Positions 1 through 6,646 of a DNA stretch of 27,272 nt are shown here, one piece after another. The position numbers and the translations under genes were made by a program. How positions within the stretch are numbered: the first letter of the stretch is position 1; each line of letters begins with the position of its first letter. Below the pieces are notes generated by a model. That model did no database searches and was not told the DNA's origin. It saw only the letters and a program-made list of their open reading frames with translations. Source of the DNA: a virus; IMG/VR virus record IMGVR_UViG_3300008117_000381, positions 1-27,272 of that record; one strand, written 5' to 3'.

Positions 1-12
1 AGTGCAGTTTTT

Positions 13-198
13 TTATTCCTGCAGACCCCGTCCCCAACGTACTTGTAACCATGCTCGTTCGTGTGCATAGTGTGCTAGAGTCATCCATATATTGATAATA
101 ATTGCGCCGCTGAGTCCAGTGTATGCAGCTGTAATCGCTGTGGCCACAATGCGCCAGCATATGGCACGTACAATAGTTCTAGTGTGAGTTTCTGTCAT
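13..198 (-). CDS. DUF2061-like small membrane protein
   Basis: This is a 61-residue protein that resembles the DUF2061 family of small predicted membrane proteins. The family pattern is visible: an N-terminal RTIVRAICWRIVAT stretch (residues about 7-20), a hydrophobic middle (about 17-41), and a C-terminal HERAW-x4-RWG signature (about 46-55). It should sit in the inner membrane as one or two short helices. Its function is unknown. I chose the ATG at 198 because an AAGGAT ribosome-binding sequence lies just upstream; a TTG at 219 in the same frame is less likely. A CATAAATA late box at 227-234 on the same strand gives it a short leader. It is divergent from the gene at 256. Confidence 0.7.
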   Translation of the reverse strand: MTETHTRTIVRAICWRIVATAITAAYTGLSGAIIINIWMTLAHYAHERAWLQVRWGRGLQE

Positions 199-226
199 AT
201 GATCCTTATAGTAGTTCAAACCAGAA

Positions 227-234
227 TATTTATG
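227..234 (-). promoter_or_regulatory. T4-type late promoter box (CATAAATA)
   Basis: CATAAATA reads on the minus strand, 28 bases before the ATG at 198. It matches the T4 late consensus TATAAATA except for the first base, which varies in marine T4-like phages. It sits back to back with a plus-strand GTTAAATA box at 234-241. Confidence 0.6.
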
Positions 235-241
235 TTAAATA
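234..241 (+). promoter_or_regulatory. Late-promoter-like box (GTTAAATA)
   Basis: GTTAAATA is followed six bases later by an AAGGAG ribosome-binding sequence (247-252) and then the ATG at 256. It is a one- to two-base variant of the T4 late box. The same GTTAAATA variant occurs before the minus-strand gene at 17611. Confidence 0.4.
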
Positions 242-255
242 TGCAAAAGGAGACT

Positions 256-522
256 ATGATGTCAACAGACTATAACGTACCAGAAGCTGCAGCAGCAGAA
301 GAAGAAGTGTTACCTACATTTAACAACGGTATTACACCAGGTGGACAACCACCACCGCCAGTAGTAGAAGGAATTCCACCACGTGATCCCATACCCATGA
401 CTGATGCTGAACGTACAGCTGGTACTTTTCATATGAATATCGATCATGAGACTACCTATCAATCACCAGTGGAAGCTGTTGCAGGAGTTGGTGGTATACT
501 AGGTGTTCAATCCGAATCTTGA
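256..522 (+). CDS. Hypothetical proline/acidic-rich small protein
   Basis: This is an 88-residue protein that I do not recognise. It has an Ala/Glu-rich start (AAAAEEE near residues 10-16), a proline-rich centre (QPPPPVVEGIPPRDPIP, about 30-46) and a glycine/alanine-rich tail. No membrane segment is present, and it looks largely unstructured. The start at 256 (or the adjacent ATG at 259) is chosen because AAGGAG lies four bases upstream; an open frame back to 184 has no such signal. Its 3' end runs 16 bases into the convergent gene at 507-1442. A small late structural or accessory protein is possible, but this is inference. Confidence 0.6.
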   Translation: MMSTDYNVPEAAAAEEEVLPTFNNGITPGGQPPPPVVEGIPPRDPIPMTDAERTAGTFHMNIDHETTYQSPVEAVAGVGGILGVQSES

Positions 523-1442
523 TCTTTCTGGTCTAGTTTGCGTTTAAGTAACGTGCCTAGACCAGTCTTTTTCTTTGGTTCTTCGGGTTCAGTCTGCTTG
601 AGTTTTTGTGTTGTAGCTTTGGTGTCGTTTTCAGGCTTTTTTGCGCCACGTAGAGCCATGTTGGCAAATGTGCTCATCTTACTGTCATACTCAGGTTTAG
701 GTTTGTGCTGTCTACTTGGACCATACTTGACATCTTCCCAATCTGGAATACTGCGCCCGCCATCACTGATAGGATCCATTAAGACCAGTTGTGGACCTTG
801 ACTTGATCCTCTGATTCTAATGTTGTTCACATGCAGGTCCACATTCCAATCAGGGTTTTCCTGTATGATCTTATCAATCAACATCAGTGCTTCCCTAAGT
901 TGGTCATCCTGTATGTTCTTATAGTTACTGCGTTCCACAGCACGATTACACTGATCAGCTATTTCACTCCATATGGCCCATGACTTGTTACTGTAGCTGT
1001 CTATGCTGTCCATATCAAATTCATCATTAAATAGTCGTTCATAGATACCTATAAGTGTTTCTTCAGGGTACTTATCACCCTGCTGCAGCTTTTCAATACG
1101 ATATCTAGGACGTTGATTACCTTTTGTGTCCTGTGTGATGTCCACATTATAGACCTGTGGAAAGAATCTATTTTGATAGCCTGCTCGTTTTAATGATCTA
1201 ATTTCTTCCACATAGGTGTAGTAAGCATCCTGATCTAGCAGGGTAGTTAGATGTGGCTTCTTAACGAACTCGTGTGGATCACGTGGATTAGTCTGCCCAC
1301 CACTGTACCAACCCTGTCCTTGACCTTTATCAAGGCCGCGCTCTTGACTATTCTTCATGCTGTCATAGTCAAAATCAGCTCGACGTTTTCGCACACGCAC
1401 ATCGGTTTCATCGTATTCACGTATAATGTCTTGAATCTTCAT
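507..1442 (-). CDS. Kinase-fold-like phage protein (putative)
   Basis: This 311-residue protein has a central region that reads like a protein-kinase/aminoglycoside-phosphotransferase fold. Residues 57-62 contain VKK. Residues 93-118 look like a beta strand and hinge (FFPQVYNV, then RYRIEKL). Residues 202-207 are DLHVNN, matching the catalytic-loop pattern DLHxxN. Residues 219-224 are LVLMDP, where D223 would be the metal-binding Asp (DFG position). The C-terminal 70 residues are Lys/Glu/Pro-rich and probably disordered. Activity is not proven and it may be a pseudokinase. A CATAAATA box lies five bases upstream of the ATG, so it should be expressed late, perhaps without a leader. The family call is from motif order only. 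Confidence 0.6.
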   Translation of the reverse strand: MKIQDIIREYDETDVRVRKRRADFDYDSMKNSQERGLDKGQGQGWYSGGQTNPRDPHEFVKKPHLTTLLDQDAYYTYVEEIRSLKRAGYQNRFFPQVYNVDITQDTKGNQRPRYRIEKLQQGDKYPEETLIGIYERLFNDEFDMDSIDSYSNKSWAIWSEIADQCNRAVERSNYKNIQDDQLREALMLIDKIIQENPDWNVDLHVNNIRIRGSSQGPQLVLMDPISDGGRSIPDWEDVKYGPSRQHKPKPEYDSKMSTFANMALRGAKKPENDTKATTQKLKQTEPEEPKKKTGLGTLLKRKLDQKDQDSD

Positions 1443-1447
1443 GACTG

Positions 1448-1455
1448 TATTTATG
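1448..1455 (-). promoter_or_regulatory. T4-type late promoter box (CATAAATA), leaderless spacing
   Basis: CATAAATA is followed by five bases (CAGTC) and then the ATG at 1442. With the T4 late-promoter geometry (box at about -13 to -6) the first transcribed base would be the A of the start codon. Confidence 0.6.
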
Positions 1456-1516
1456 GCTTCCGGAACTGCTGCGCTGTGCGCTTCGCGACTACTGGCTGTG
1501 AGCCGCGCCCTGCGGG
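1456..1516. other. GC-rich intergenic segment with small inverted repeats
   Basis: This short non-coding stretch lies between the 27-residue ORF (stop at 1517) and the late box at 1448. It is clearly richer in G and C than its surroundings. On the minus strand it carries GCCC-GCA-GGGC, GGC-TCACA-GCC, GCG-AAG-CGC and the palindrome TTCCGGAA in series. No T-run follows, so it is not a standard terminator. Its role is unknown. Confidence 0.35.
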
Positions 1517-1600
1517 CTATTCGCTTGGTGTCACGTTAACCATGTAGTAGACAACTACACCCACTATGGCCAACAGTATGAACAAGTCTATGGTATCCAT
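1517..1600 (-). CDS. Tiny single-span membrane protein (27 aa)
   Basis: This short ORF encodes 27 residues: a brief acidic start (MDTID), an uninterrupted hydrophobic helix of about 16-17 residues (LFILLAIVGVVVYYMV), and a short polar tail ending NVTPSE. Its ATG overlaps the stop of the upstream gene as TAATG (1598-1602), the classic arrangement for translational coupling. That overlap and the clean membrane helix are the case for it being real. Its function is unknown; phage mini-membrane proteins can be holin-like or regulate lysis, but nothing here shows that. Confidence 0.5.
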   Translation of the reverse strand: MDTIDLFILLAIVGVVVYYMVNVTPSE

Positions 1601-1836
1601 TATTTTAAACCTTTCTTTCGATTTGCTTCTTCCATGCCACTCTGTATCATCTTCTTGAACAGTAGAACCACACGCTGCTTTTCTTTCTCGCTGAGTATCT
1701 TTACTAGTGTAAGTTTATCCTCATAGCTCTTGGCATTGTCCAGAAATTCTGCGGGCACAGTTAACTTGGTCTTCTTCTTGGCCATGTCCTTTTTCATACG
1801 TGCCAGTGCTGCCTGTGGATCTTCGTCAGTCGTCAT
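1600..1836 (-). CDS. Hypothetical small charged protein
   Basis: This 78-residue soluble protein is rich in lysine and glutamate (MKKDMAKKKTKL near residues 14-25; ILSEKEKQRVVLLFKKMI near 47-64) and is predicted mostly helical. I recognise no domain. GAGGAC lies five bases before the ATG as a ribosome-binding sequence. It lies between two tiny membrane ORFs: the stop of the upstream one overlaps its start (1826-1836), and its own stop overlaps the next ATG at 1600. The three probably form one translation unit. Confidence 0.6.
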   Translation of the reverse strand: MTTDEDPQAALARMKKDMAKKKTKLTVPAEFLDNAKSYEDKLTLVKILSEKEKQRVVLLFKKMIQSGMEEANRKKGLK

Positions 1837-1906
1837 AATTGTCCTCTAATAACCATACCACTAAGGCCACTACTGCCAAGGCCAAAACCACTACTAGTAT
1901 ATGCAT
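1826..1906 (-). CDS. Tiny single-span membrane protein (26 aa)
   Basis: This short ORF encodes 26 residues that are almost entirely a hydrophobic helix (ILVVVLALAVVALVVWLL, residues 3-20) followed by an acidic tail (EDNYDD). A strong GAGGTGG ribosome-binding sequence precedes the ATG at 1906, and the TGA stop overlaps the start of the 78-residue gene. The charge pattern, with an acidic C-terminus, resembles other phage micro-membrane proteins. No specific function can be assigned. Confidence 0.5.
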   Translation of the reverse strand: MHILVVVLALAVVALVVWLLEDNYDD

Positions 1907-1918
1907 ACCCACCTCATG

Positions 1919-2692
1919 TTATTTACACTCACTCCATATGGTGTCAGTCCATTTTTCATAGATATAGCTGCCCCTGGGCACAATACAGTTACCATGCTCG
2001 GGGTAACGTTCTATACGGTCCTGTATGATCACGGCAAACATATAAAACACCAGCATGATACCTATGAATATACTGGCACCCAGTAGAGCCTGCTCATTCA
2101 TTTCTTTACGTCTGCGCTGTCTACGAGCTCGATCCCTAGCTTCACGCTCCATGTGCTCTCTAATTAGCACGGCCTGTTCCTTGCCCATCTCCTTCATCAT
2201 GTCTTCTACTTCAGTGTAGAGGCTACCCAGTTCTGGTGGGCATTGATATACCATGAGCTCACGTAGTTCAGCACTCATCTGCATCAGTTGCTTTTTCATC
2301 AGCACACGCTGTAGAGCACGTTTGCCTATGCTGTCCTCACCCTGGTATACTTCGGTGTGTGCCCTGCGTTCTTCTTCTTCGAATATGGCCAAACACTTGT
2401 AGTAGTTGTCATAGTACGTGCCTAGAAAGTTGCCGATTTCCTGATAGATGTTGCTGGTTTCGCCGCCCTTTTTGTTCAGCTCTATTACGCGGTTCTTTTC
2501 CTTGATGTACTGATTTTTAGCTTCTACAGGTACAGCCTTGCCGTCCCAGCGTTTATGGAATTGATCGTCAAGGTCCTTGAGTATTTCGCCAACTTCGCCA
2601 GCGGCACCCTTGATTTCTTTGTATAGAGCGCAGCCCTGTTTGACAGCGGCCACGGCGCCATTGGCCAAGGCAAATAGGGTTATTGGATCCAC
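1919..2692 (-). CDS. Conserved marine-myovirus protein with C-terminal membrane helix
   Basis: This protein has 257 residues. The N-terminus (DPITLFALANGAVAAVKQG, residues 2-20) is a type common in T4-like marine phages, where it is annotated only as hypothetical. The middle (about 30-195) is strongly helical and charged, likely coiled coil, ending in an Arg-rich patch (RDRARRQRRRKE, about 186-197). A single membrane helix follows (LLGASIFIGIMLVFYMFAVI, about 203-222), then a short tail with two cysteines. The start is a GTG at 2692 with GGGAG upstream; the frame has no nearby ATG. A role at the host membrane is inferred from the helix only. Confidence 0.65.
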   Translation of the reverse strand: MDPITLFALANGAVAAVKQGCALYKEIKGAAGEVGEILKDLDDQFHKRWDGKAVPVEAKNQYIKEKNRVIELNKKGGETSNIYQEIGNFLGTYYDNYYKCLAIFEEEERRAHTEVYQGEDSIGKRALQRVLMKKQLMQMSAELRELMVYQCPPELGSLYTEVEDMMKEMGKEQAVLIREHMEREARDRARRQRRRKEMNEQALLGASIFIGIMLVFYMFAVIIQDRIERYPEHGNCIVPRGSYIYEKWTDTIWSECK

Positions 2693-2737
2693 AGGGTTCG
2701 CTCCCGCATGACATCGCTCCAGATTGTACGCTACAGT

Positions 2738-2745
2738 TATTTACT
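2738..2745 (-). promoter_or_regulatory. Weak late-promoter-like box (AGTAAATA)
   Basis: AGTAAATA lies about 45 bases upstream of the GTG at 2692 and overlaps the end of the preceding gene. It keeps the TAAATA core but departs from the consensus in the first two bases. Confidence 0.25.
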
Positions 2746-3166
2746 GTTTGTGCCACTCAATTTGGGGGTTGTCTCGCACACACTGCTGTAAACAGTGCGC
2801 TAGATAGCTAAAATGCTGGCTCATAGTGCCAAACAGTTCAGCATTGATCTGCGTGGCGCGGTTGTAACTGCTGCGCCCTATGCTGTGGAAGTACTGCTCT
2901 GATATTCCCTTACGATTCAACATGTTGGGGAATATAACAGCAGCAAACAAGGCTTGATCGCCTAGGATTTTTGCGGCCTGTGCTGATTGTAACTGTAACA
3001 GTGTTTCTGCCCAAGTAGACTCGGGTTGCCAATCAGGCTTGTCAGTGTAGTTGGCCAAGACTGCGCTGAGGTACTGTTCTATATAGGAAGGGATTGGCCA
3101 TCCATATTTTTTCTTGCTGTGGTCTATGACTTCGAACCACACGCGGTAGTATTCTGGTTCTATCAT
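2741..3166 (-). CDS. Hypothetical protein
   Basis: This is a 141-residue protein of mixed helical character with several Trp and Tyr residues (YRVWFEVID near 7-15, WPIPSYIEQYL near 23-33). It has no membrane helix and no motif I can name. An AATAAATA late box lies five bases before its ATG, inside the stop region of the upstream gene, pointing to late expression and possibly a leaderless message. It precedes the membrane-protein cluster at 1517-2692 on the same strand. Confidence 0.6.
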   Translation of the reverse strand: MIEPEYYRVWFEVIDHSKKKYGWPIPSYIEQYLSAVLANYTDKPDWQPESTWAETLLQLQSAQAAKILGDQALFAAVIFPNMLNRKGISEQYFHSIGRSSYNRATQINAELFGTMSQHFSYLAHCLQQCVRDNPQIEWHKQ

Positions 3167-3170
3167 AATA

Positions 3171-3755
3171 TTATTTATTATGATGTGTCCAGTCTGCCAG
3201 TACTTGATTTAGTGTTCGATTCTTATACAACCACGTGATATATGTTCTAGTTTTATCAGTGTAATCTAAATTTATAGTTTGATGGGCCTGCTCTAGATCC
3301 ATGGCCCATAGAGTGAAATCATCAGGCCTAAACTGATCAACTAGTTGTTCTTGATCATAATACTGATAGATTGTGCCCCAGTTGTTTATGTACCAGTTTA
3401 TACAAACAGTGTAATTGCTCCATCTGCTGATAGACGTAGCCTGCGGGTCAGAATGTACTACCAACACATCGTCTGCGGGTACAATCACAGATTTCAATAT
3501 GTTAAATTTAGTATAAAAGTCTTGTATTTCAAAATATCTACTGCCCGCTTCTAAATATCTTAAATCTGTTCGCTCATCTAATTTTGTTTCAGGGCAACTT
3601 AACACAGGCGATTCTGATATTAATTGCTGATATCTTCTAATCATGAAATCTAATTTTTTATCATCGTTGACCAACGTGATATCAGGTAAATTTAATTTAT
3701 ACTGTAAAGGAGGTGTGCTTTGATTAAAATTCAAATCAAGTTTTATCTGACGCAT
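3171..3755 (-). CDS. Hypothetical protein next to 2OG oxygenase
   Basis: This 194-residue protein is not recognised. It has a polar N-terminus, then a beta-rich middle with many aromatic residues (SRWSNYTVCINWYINNWG near 109-126), and ends with a helical, His-containing tail. It has no membrane segment. It overlaps the upstream 2OG-oxygenase gene by 20 bases and is the last gene of the primase-helicase operon. The pairing suggests it could act with, or be a substrate of, that oxygenase, but nothing in the sequence proves it. Confidence 0.6.
   Translation of the reverse strand: MRQIKLDLNFNQSTPPLQYKLNLPDITLVNDDKKLDFMIRRYQQLISESPVLSCPETKLDERTDLRYLEAGSRYFEIQDFYTKFNILKSVIVPADDVLVVHSDPQATSISRWSNYTVCINWYINNWGTIYQYYDQEQLVDQFRPDDFTLWAMDLEQAHQTINLDYTDKTRTYITWLYKNRTLNQVLADWTHHNK
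3172..3179 (-). promoter_or_regulatory. T4-type late promoter box (AATAAATA), leaderless spacing
   Basis: AATAAATA is followed by ATATT and the ATG at 3166. It is formed by the last codons (Asn-Lys-stop) of the upstream gene. The five-base spacing equals that at 1448 and 22398. Confidence 0.55.
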
Positions 3756-4242
3756 TTCTTTTCATATACCAAATAGTAAAACTCCATCGTTCGCCTTGTG
3801 TTGGAGCACACGCTCTATGGTCCAAGGTAGATGGAAACAGTATAGCCTGACCCGCGGAAAGATCGTATGTACCTAACTCTGTTTCAAATACAGCACCTGG
3901 TGCTGACTGTAGCGTACAAGTTAAAGTCAGATGTCTTACACTGGTTCTACGATGATTAGGTTTACTGTCTTTATGCCAATCATAGTACTGGCCTGTACTG
4001 TATCTACTTATTTGAATAGGCTGTTCATACCAATGAACTTGATCCCAGTAGTCCTTGACCAATTCCCATAGACTGTCATATTCGCTGTCAGACAGGTGTA
4101 ACCATACTATTTGATTTGTTCTTATATGTTCTTTATTAGTATAGGTTTGACCTAGTTTGAAACTCTGTGCTTGTGCCCTACTGATTAAATCAGCACATTC
4201 GTTTTCGGTGAATAATTGGAATGTCTGATTTAATTCAATCAT
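3736..4242 (-). CDS. 2-oxoglutarate/Fe(II)-dependent dioxygenase
   Basis: This 168-residue protein fits the prolyl-4-hydroxylase-like 2OG-Fe(II) oxygenase superfamily, which couples oxidative decarboxylation of 2-oxoglutarate to hydroxylation of a substrate. The iron facial triad is readable: H90 and D92 in DWHKD, and the distal H142 in TLDHRA. R152 ten residues on (ERWSFTIWY) would bind the 2OG carboxylate. The spacing and small size suit the family's minimal double-stranded beta-helix. Such genes are frequent in marine T4-like phages; the substrate here is unknown. Its start overlaps the gp41 stop as ATGA, so the two are translationally coupled. Confidence 0.8.
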   Translation of the reverse strand: MIELNQTFQLFTENECADLISRAQAQSFKLGQTYTNKEHIRTNQIVWLHLSDSEYDSLWELVKDYWDQVHWYEQPIQISRYSTGQYYDWHKDSKPNHRRTSVRHLTLTCTLQSAPGAVFETELGTYDLSAGQAILFPSTLDHRACAPTQGERWSFTIWYMKRNASDKT

Positions 4243-5657
4243 AAATCGTCTGTGTTAAAATTGTTTAATAGTTGTCTCAGTTTAGTACTTTCAACTTGTA
4301 CATTCTTAGGAGCACTGCGCCCTTCTGTAGGATCATCGCTTACTGTGCTGTTACGCTGTAGACTGTTCAGTATGGTACTACTGCGAGTGGTCATTTGATC
4401 ACTTTCTGTCTGTCCTTCTTCACCTGGGTCAGTGATACGTAATGTGTCAATGTCAAAGTCTAAGTCAATTTTCATACCTACGCCACTACTGCTACGTGTT
4501 TTCATCAACTGTATTTGATACTTGCCACGTTCACGCATAGCACGACTGGTAAAGATACCAAACACATTATCCGCAGTCTGGATCTTACTCAAGCCGCCTG
4601 AGATATGGCTATGATCATATTCAACTTCTTCAACAGCACCACGATTCAACTGTGCCGCAGTTACCAGCACACATTGTTTTTCCATTGCTAGATTGCGTAG
4701 TTCTTCTGACACATACTTGTCCTTAACAAACAAGTTTTCTGCGCTGATCTTTCTACTGTGGGGCATTAGCAAGTCTAGATAATCTACTAACAGTATATCT
4801 ATCTTACGTCCTAGTTTAATTTCATATTCTTTAAGATAGCTGCGTATGTCGTTGGCAGTCTTACCACTAGGCATGTATTTGACTTGATATGTGCCTGCTT
4901 TCTTACCAATAACTTTAACTTTCATTTCTACTTCATCTATCTGTTTGAAGATATCTCTAGTAGGAATTTCTGTAACCATACTGTCAATACGCATACTGAC
5001 TAGTTCTTCACTAAGTTCTAATGTTAGATATATTACATTAAGACCTTGTAGTGCCCAATTAACACCAAGATTAGCCAAGAACAAGCTCTTACCTGCTCCT
5101 GATCCTCCAGCAAAGATGTTTAGTTCTCCTCTGTTCATACCGCCGAACAATCTCTTGTCCATGGTCTGCCAGCCTGTGCTCATTTGTCCATTCTTGTCTT
5201 TGATTCGCAATAACCTACTACGAGGGTCTTCAAAGTAGTTAGTGCCCATGTCCTTAGTTAAACCAATCTGTACCGCTTGTTTGACCAAGTCTTCTACAGG
5301 ACCATATTCACCTTTTTCCAACAAGTCAGCACTTTTAAGAATAGCACGTTCAAGCCCTTTGTGTCTAATAAATGTTTCAAAGTCTCCTAGTAGCCAATCA
5401 AAATGTTCTTCTCGTAGATTATTATGTGGTTGTAGATCTATGTGAGTAGCAGCATTGACCATTTCAAATGTAGGCAGTACACTGTGTTCAGATACATAGT
5501 TACTGATAAACCTAGCAGAATCTTGTAACTTTCTGTCAAACAATTCATAGTCAAAGATGCTCTGACAGCGTACAAATGTTTCTGCGTCGCTGAGCATCAT
5601 TTCCAAATATAATTTTTGTATATCGTGTCCGTAATCTGCGTTTTGTCTAGTTGTCAT
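4239..5657 (-). CDS. 41: Replicative DNA helicase, T4 gp41-like
   Basis: This 472-residue protein is a DnaB-family hexameric helicase, the 5'-3' replication helicase that works with the gp61 primase at the phage fork. Walker A is GGSGAGKS at residues 184-191, Walker B is the hydrophobic strand ending in D292 (DILLVDYLDLL, about 287-297), and a later AAQLNRG (about 330) fits the sensor motif H3. Length and motif order match T4 gp41. The N-terminal 140 residues are the helical primase-interacting domain. The last residues overlap the oxygenase start. The start region is duplicated in tandem (5619-5694), so a 13-residue copy of the N-terminus is encoded just upstream and overlaps this ATG as ATGA. 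Confidence 0.93.
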   Translation of the reverse strand: MTTRQNADYGHDIQKLYLEMMLSDAETFVRCQSIFDYELFDRKLQDSARFISNYVSEHSVLPTFEMVNAATHIDLQPHNNLREEHFDWLLGDFETFIRHKGLERAILKSADLLEKGEYGPVEDLVKQAVQIGLTKDMGTNYFEDPRSRLLRIKDKNGQMSTGWQTMDKRLFGGMNRGELNIFAGGSGAGKSLFLANLGVNWALQGLNVIYLTLELSEELVSMRIDSMVTEIPTRDIFKQIDEVEMKVKVIGKKAGTYQVKYMPSGKTANDIRSYLKEYEIKLGRKIDILLVDYLDLLMPHSRKISAENLFVKDKYVSEELRNLAMEKQCVLVTAAQLNRGAVEEVEYDHSHISGGLSKIQTADNVFGIFTSRAMRERGKYQIQLMKTRSSSGVGMKIDLDFDIDTLRITDPGEEGQTESDQMTTRSSTILNSLQRNSTVSDDPTEGRSAPKNVQVESTKLRQLLNNFNTDDL

Positions 5658-5694
5658 ATATCGTGTCCGTAATCTGCGTTTTGTCTAGTTGTCA
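5619..5694. repeat. 38-bp perfect tandem duplication at the gp41 start
   Basis: Bases 5619-5656 and 5657-5694 are identical. The unit holds the gp41 start codon and its first 12 codons. Because 38 is not a multiple of three, the upstream copy cannot extend gp41; it ends in a TGA that overlaps the gp41 ATG. The primase stop (5685-5687) lies in the outer copy, so before duplication the primase probably overlapped gp41 directly by 11 bases. Confidence 0.95.
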
Positions 5695-5695
5695 T
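5654..5695 (-). CDS. 13-residue upstream peptide copied from the gp41 N-terminus
   Basis: The ORF encodes MTTRQNADYGHDI and stops at a TGA that overlaps the gp41 ATG (ATGA, 5654-5657). The 13 residues are identical to residues 1-13 of gp41 because of the tandem duplication. Its start overlaps the primase stop. It could act as a coupling leader peptide between primase and helicase. No strong ribosome-binding sequence is seen, and whether it is translated is unknown. Confidence 0.4.
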   Translation of the reverse strand: MTTRQNADYGHDI

Positions 5696-6302
5696 TTTTA
5701 AACCATTTTTTTGATAATAATTCGATCTTTAATCCGTTTGTCTCTTTAGCTTTACAGATAGTATATAGCGCATAAAGTCTTCCGTAAGATTTTACTGCGT
5801 CAGCTACATCTTTAACATCTTCGCCCCAGTCAGGAAAACTCACACTCCATCCGTATTCAATTGCCTGCTTAACAATTTTAGGACCTTCGTGATCTCTATC
5901 TGGAACGACTATAATTTCTTTGTTTAATCTGCTGATTAGTAAGTGTTGTTTAGCACTGAGTTCGCTGCCTAACATAGCCATACCGTCGATACTAATAGCA
6001 TCTAAAGGTCCTTCGCATAGTACAGCAAATTTCCTATTCCAATGCTGATTATCTAAGTTAAACACATAGCCTGGGGTTTGTTCACTAATATACTTAGGCT
6101 TACCATCGCGTATTAATCTAGCAGTGTATCCTACAATTCTTTTTTGATGATAGAATGGAATGATTAATCTATTAGCAAATCCTTCCTCAGGAGTCCAATA
6201 CCAATCATAACTATTAATATCTAGACCCCGACTGTAAATATATTCAAGTATAGGATGACATGCGGGGTCATCTAGATTTTCTCTGAGTAACACAGAATTC
6301 AA
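5685..6302 (-). CDS. 61: DNA primase gp61-like, C-terminal TOPRIM part
   Basis: These 205 residues carry the catalytic core of a T4 gp61-type primase, which makes RNA primers with the gp41 helicase. The TOPRIM signature is visible: E97 in LCEGPLDAI and the acidic pair D135/D137 in VVPDRDHEG. The upstream RNA-polymerase-like region includes FANRLIIPF (42-50) and IVGYTAR (56-62). The zinc-binding part is in the previous gene (6299-6646). Together they give 320 residues, a normal full-length phage primase. The only available start is a TTG that overlaps the previous TGA as TTGA, so this is probably one gene broken by a one-base change, or two coupled subunits. Confidence 0.85.
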   Translation of the reverse strand: MNSVLLRENLDDPACHPILEYIYSRGLDINSYDWYWTPEEGFANRLIIPFYHQKRIVGYTARLIRDGKPKYISEQTPGYVFNLDNQHWNRKFAVLCEGPLDAISIDGMAMLGSELSAKQHLLISRLNKEIIVVPDRDHEGPKIVKQAIEYGWSVSFPDWGEDVKDVADAVKSYGRLYALYTICKAKETNGLKIELLSKKWFKNDN

Positions 6303-6646
6303 AATTCTTTAGTATGAAGAATTGGTACTAGACTTTTCACTTCTTGAGTATCTTCAGTTTCTTTTAACCTTAAAGCATCAAAACTACACTTGTTTATCTG
6401 CTCATCAGGTACATTCAATAATCTAAGAAACTTTTTGAATTTGATACTTAATAGCCTTCCAGGTTGCCAACTAGCTTTGAATTGGCAATTAAAGCAATGA
6501 TAGCTTACAGTATCTCCTTTGATTATGATACCGCCACGTTGCCTTTTATCATCGCAACAAATTGCGTTAAAGCTTGTCCAACCACTAGGAGTATGTTTAC
6601 ACTTTGGAGGCAAGAAGGTTTGTACTGTATCTATGATTAGACTCAT
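6299..6646 (-). CDS. 61: DNA primase gp61-like, N-terminal zinc-binding part
   Basis: This 115-residue protein is the zinc-ribbon module of a phage primase. Cysteines are paired at C30-C31 (NAICC) and C51/C54 (HCFNC), with RGGIIIKGD between, as in the zinc-binding domain that recognises the template priming site. An Arg/Lys-rich segment follows (PGRLLSIKFKKFLRLL, 62-77). It ends at HTKEF just before the TOPRIM part, which continues in the -1 frame. Restoring one T in the TTTT run at the junction (about 6301-6304) would join both parts. A TTGACA/TAAAAT promoter stands immediately upstream, and the predicted transcript starts at the ATG. Confidence 0.8.
   Translation of the reverse strand: MSLIIDTVQTFLPPKCKHTPSGWTSFNAICCDDKRQRGGIIIKGDTVSYHCFNCQFKASWQPGRLLSIKFKKFLRLLNVPDEQINKCSFDALRLKETEDTQEVKSLVPILHTKEF

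Noticed and set aside
2568-2756. Cysteine- and arginine-rich minus-strand frame
   Set aside because: It overlaps the start of the 257-residue membrane protein in another frame and is explained by that gene's codon content.
4891-5238. Plus-strand frame opposite gp41
   Set aside because: It is antisense to the Walker region of gp41 and has no start signal or recognisable domain.
6295-6304. Programmed -1 frameshift joining the primase halves
   Set aside because: The junction reads GAA TTT TGA in frame; slipping back one base would pair the Phe tRNA with ATT, so there is no proper slippery heptamer. Re-initiation at the overlapping TTG or a homopolymer error is simpler.
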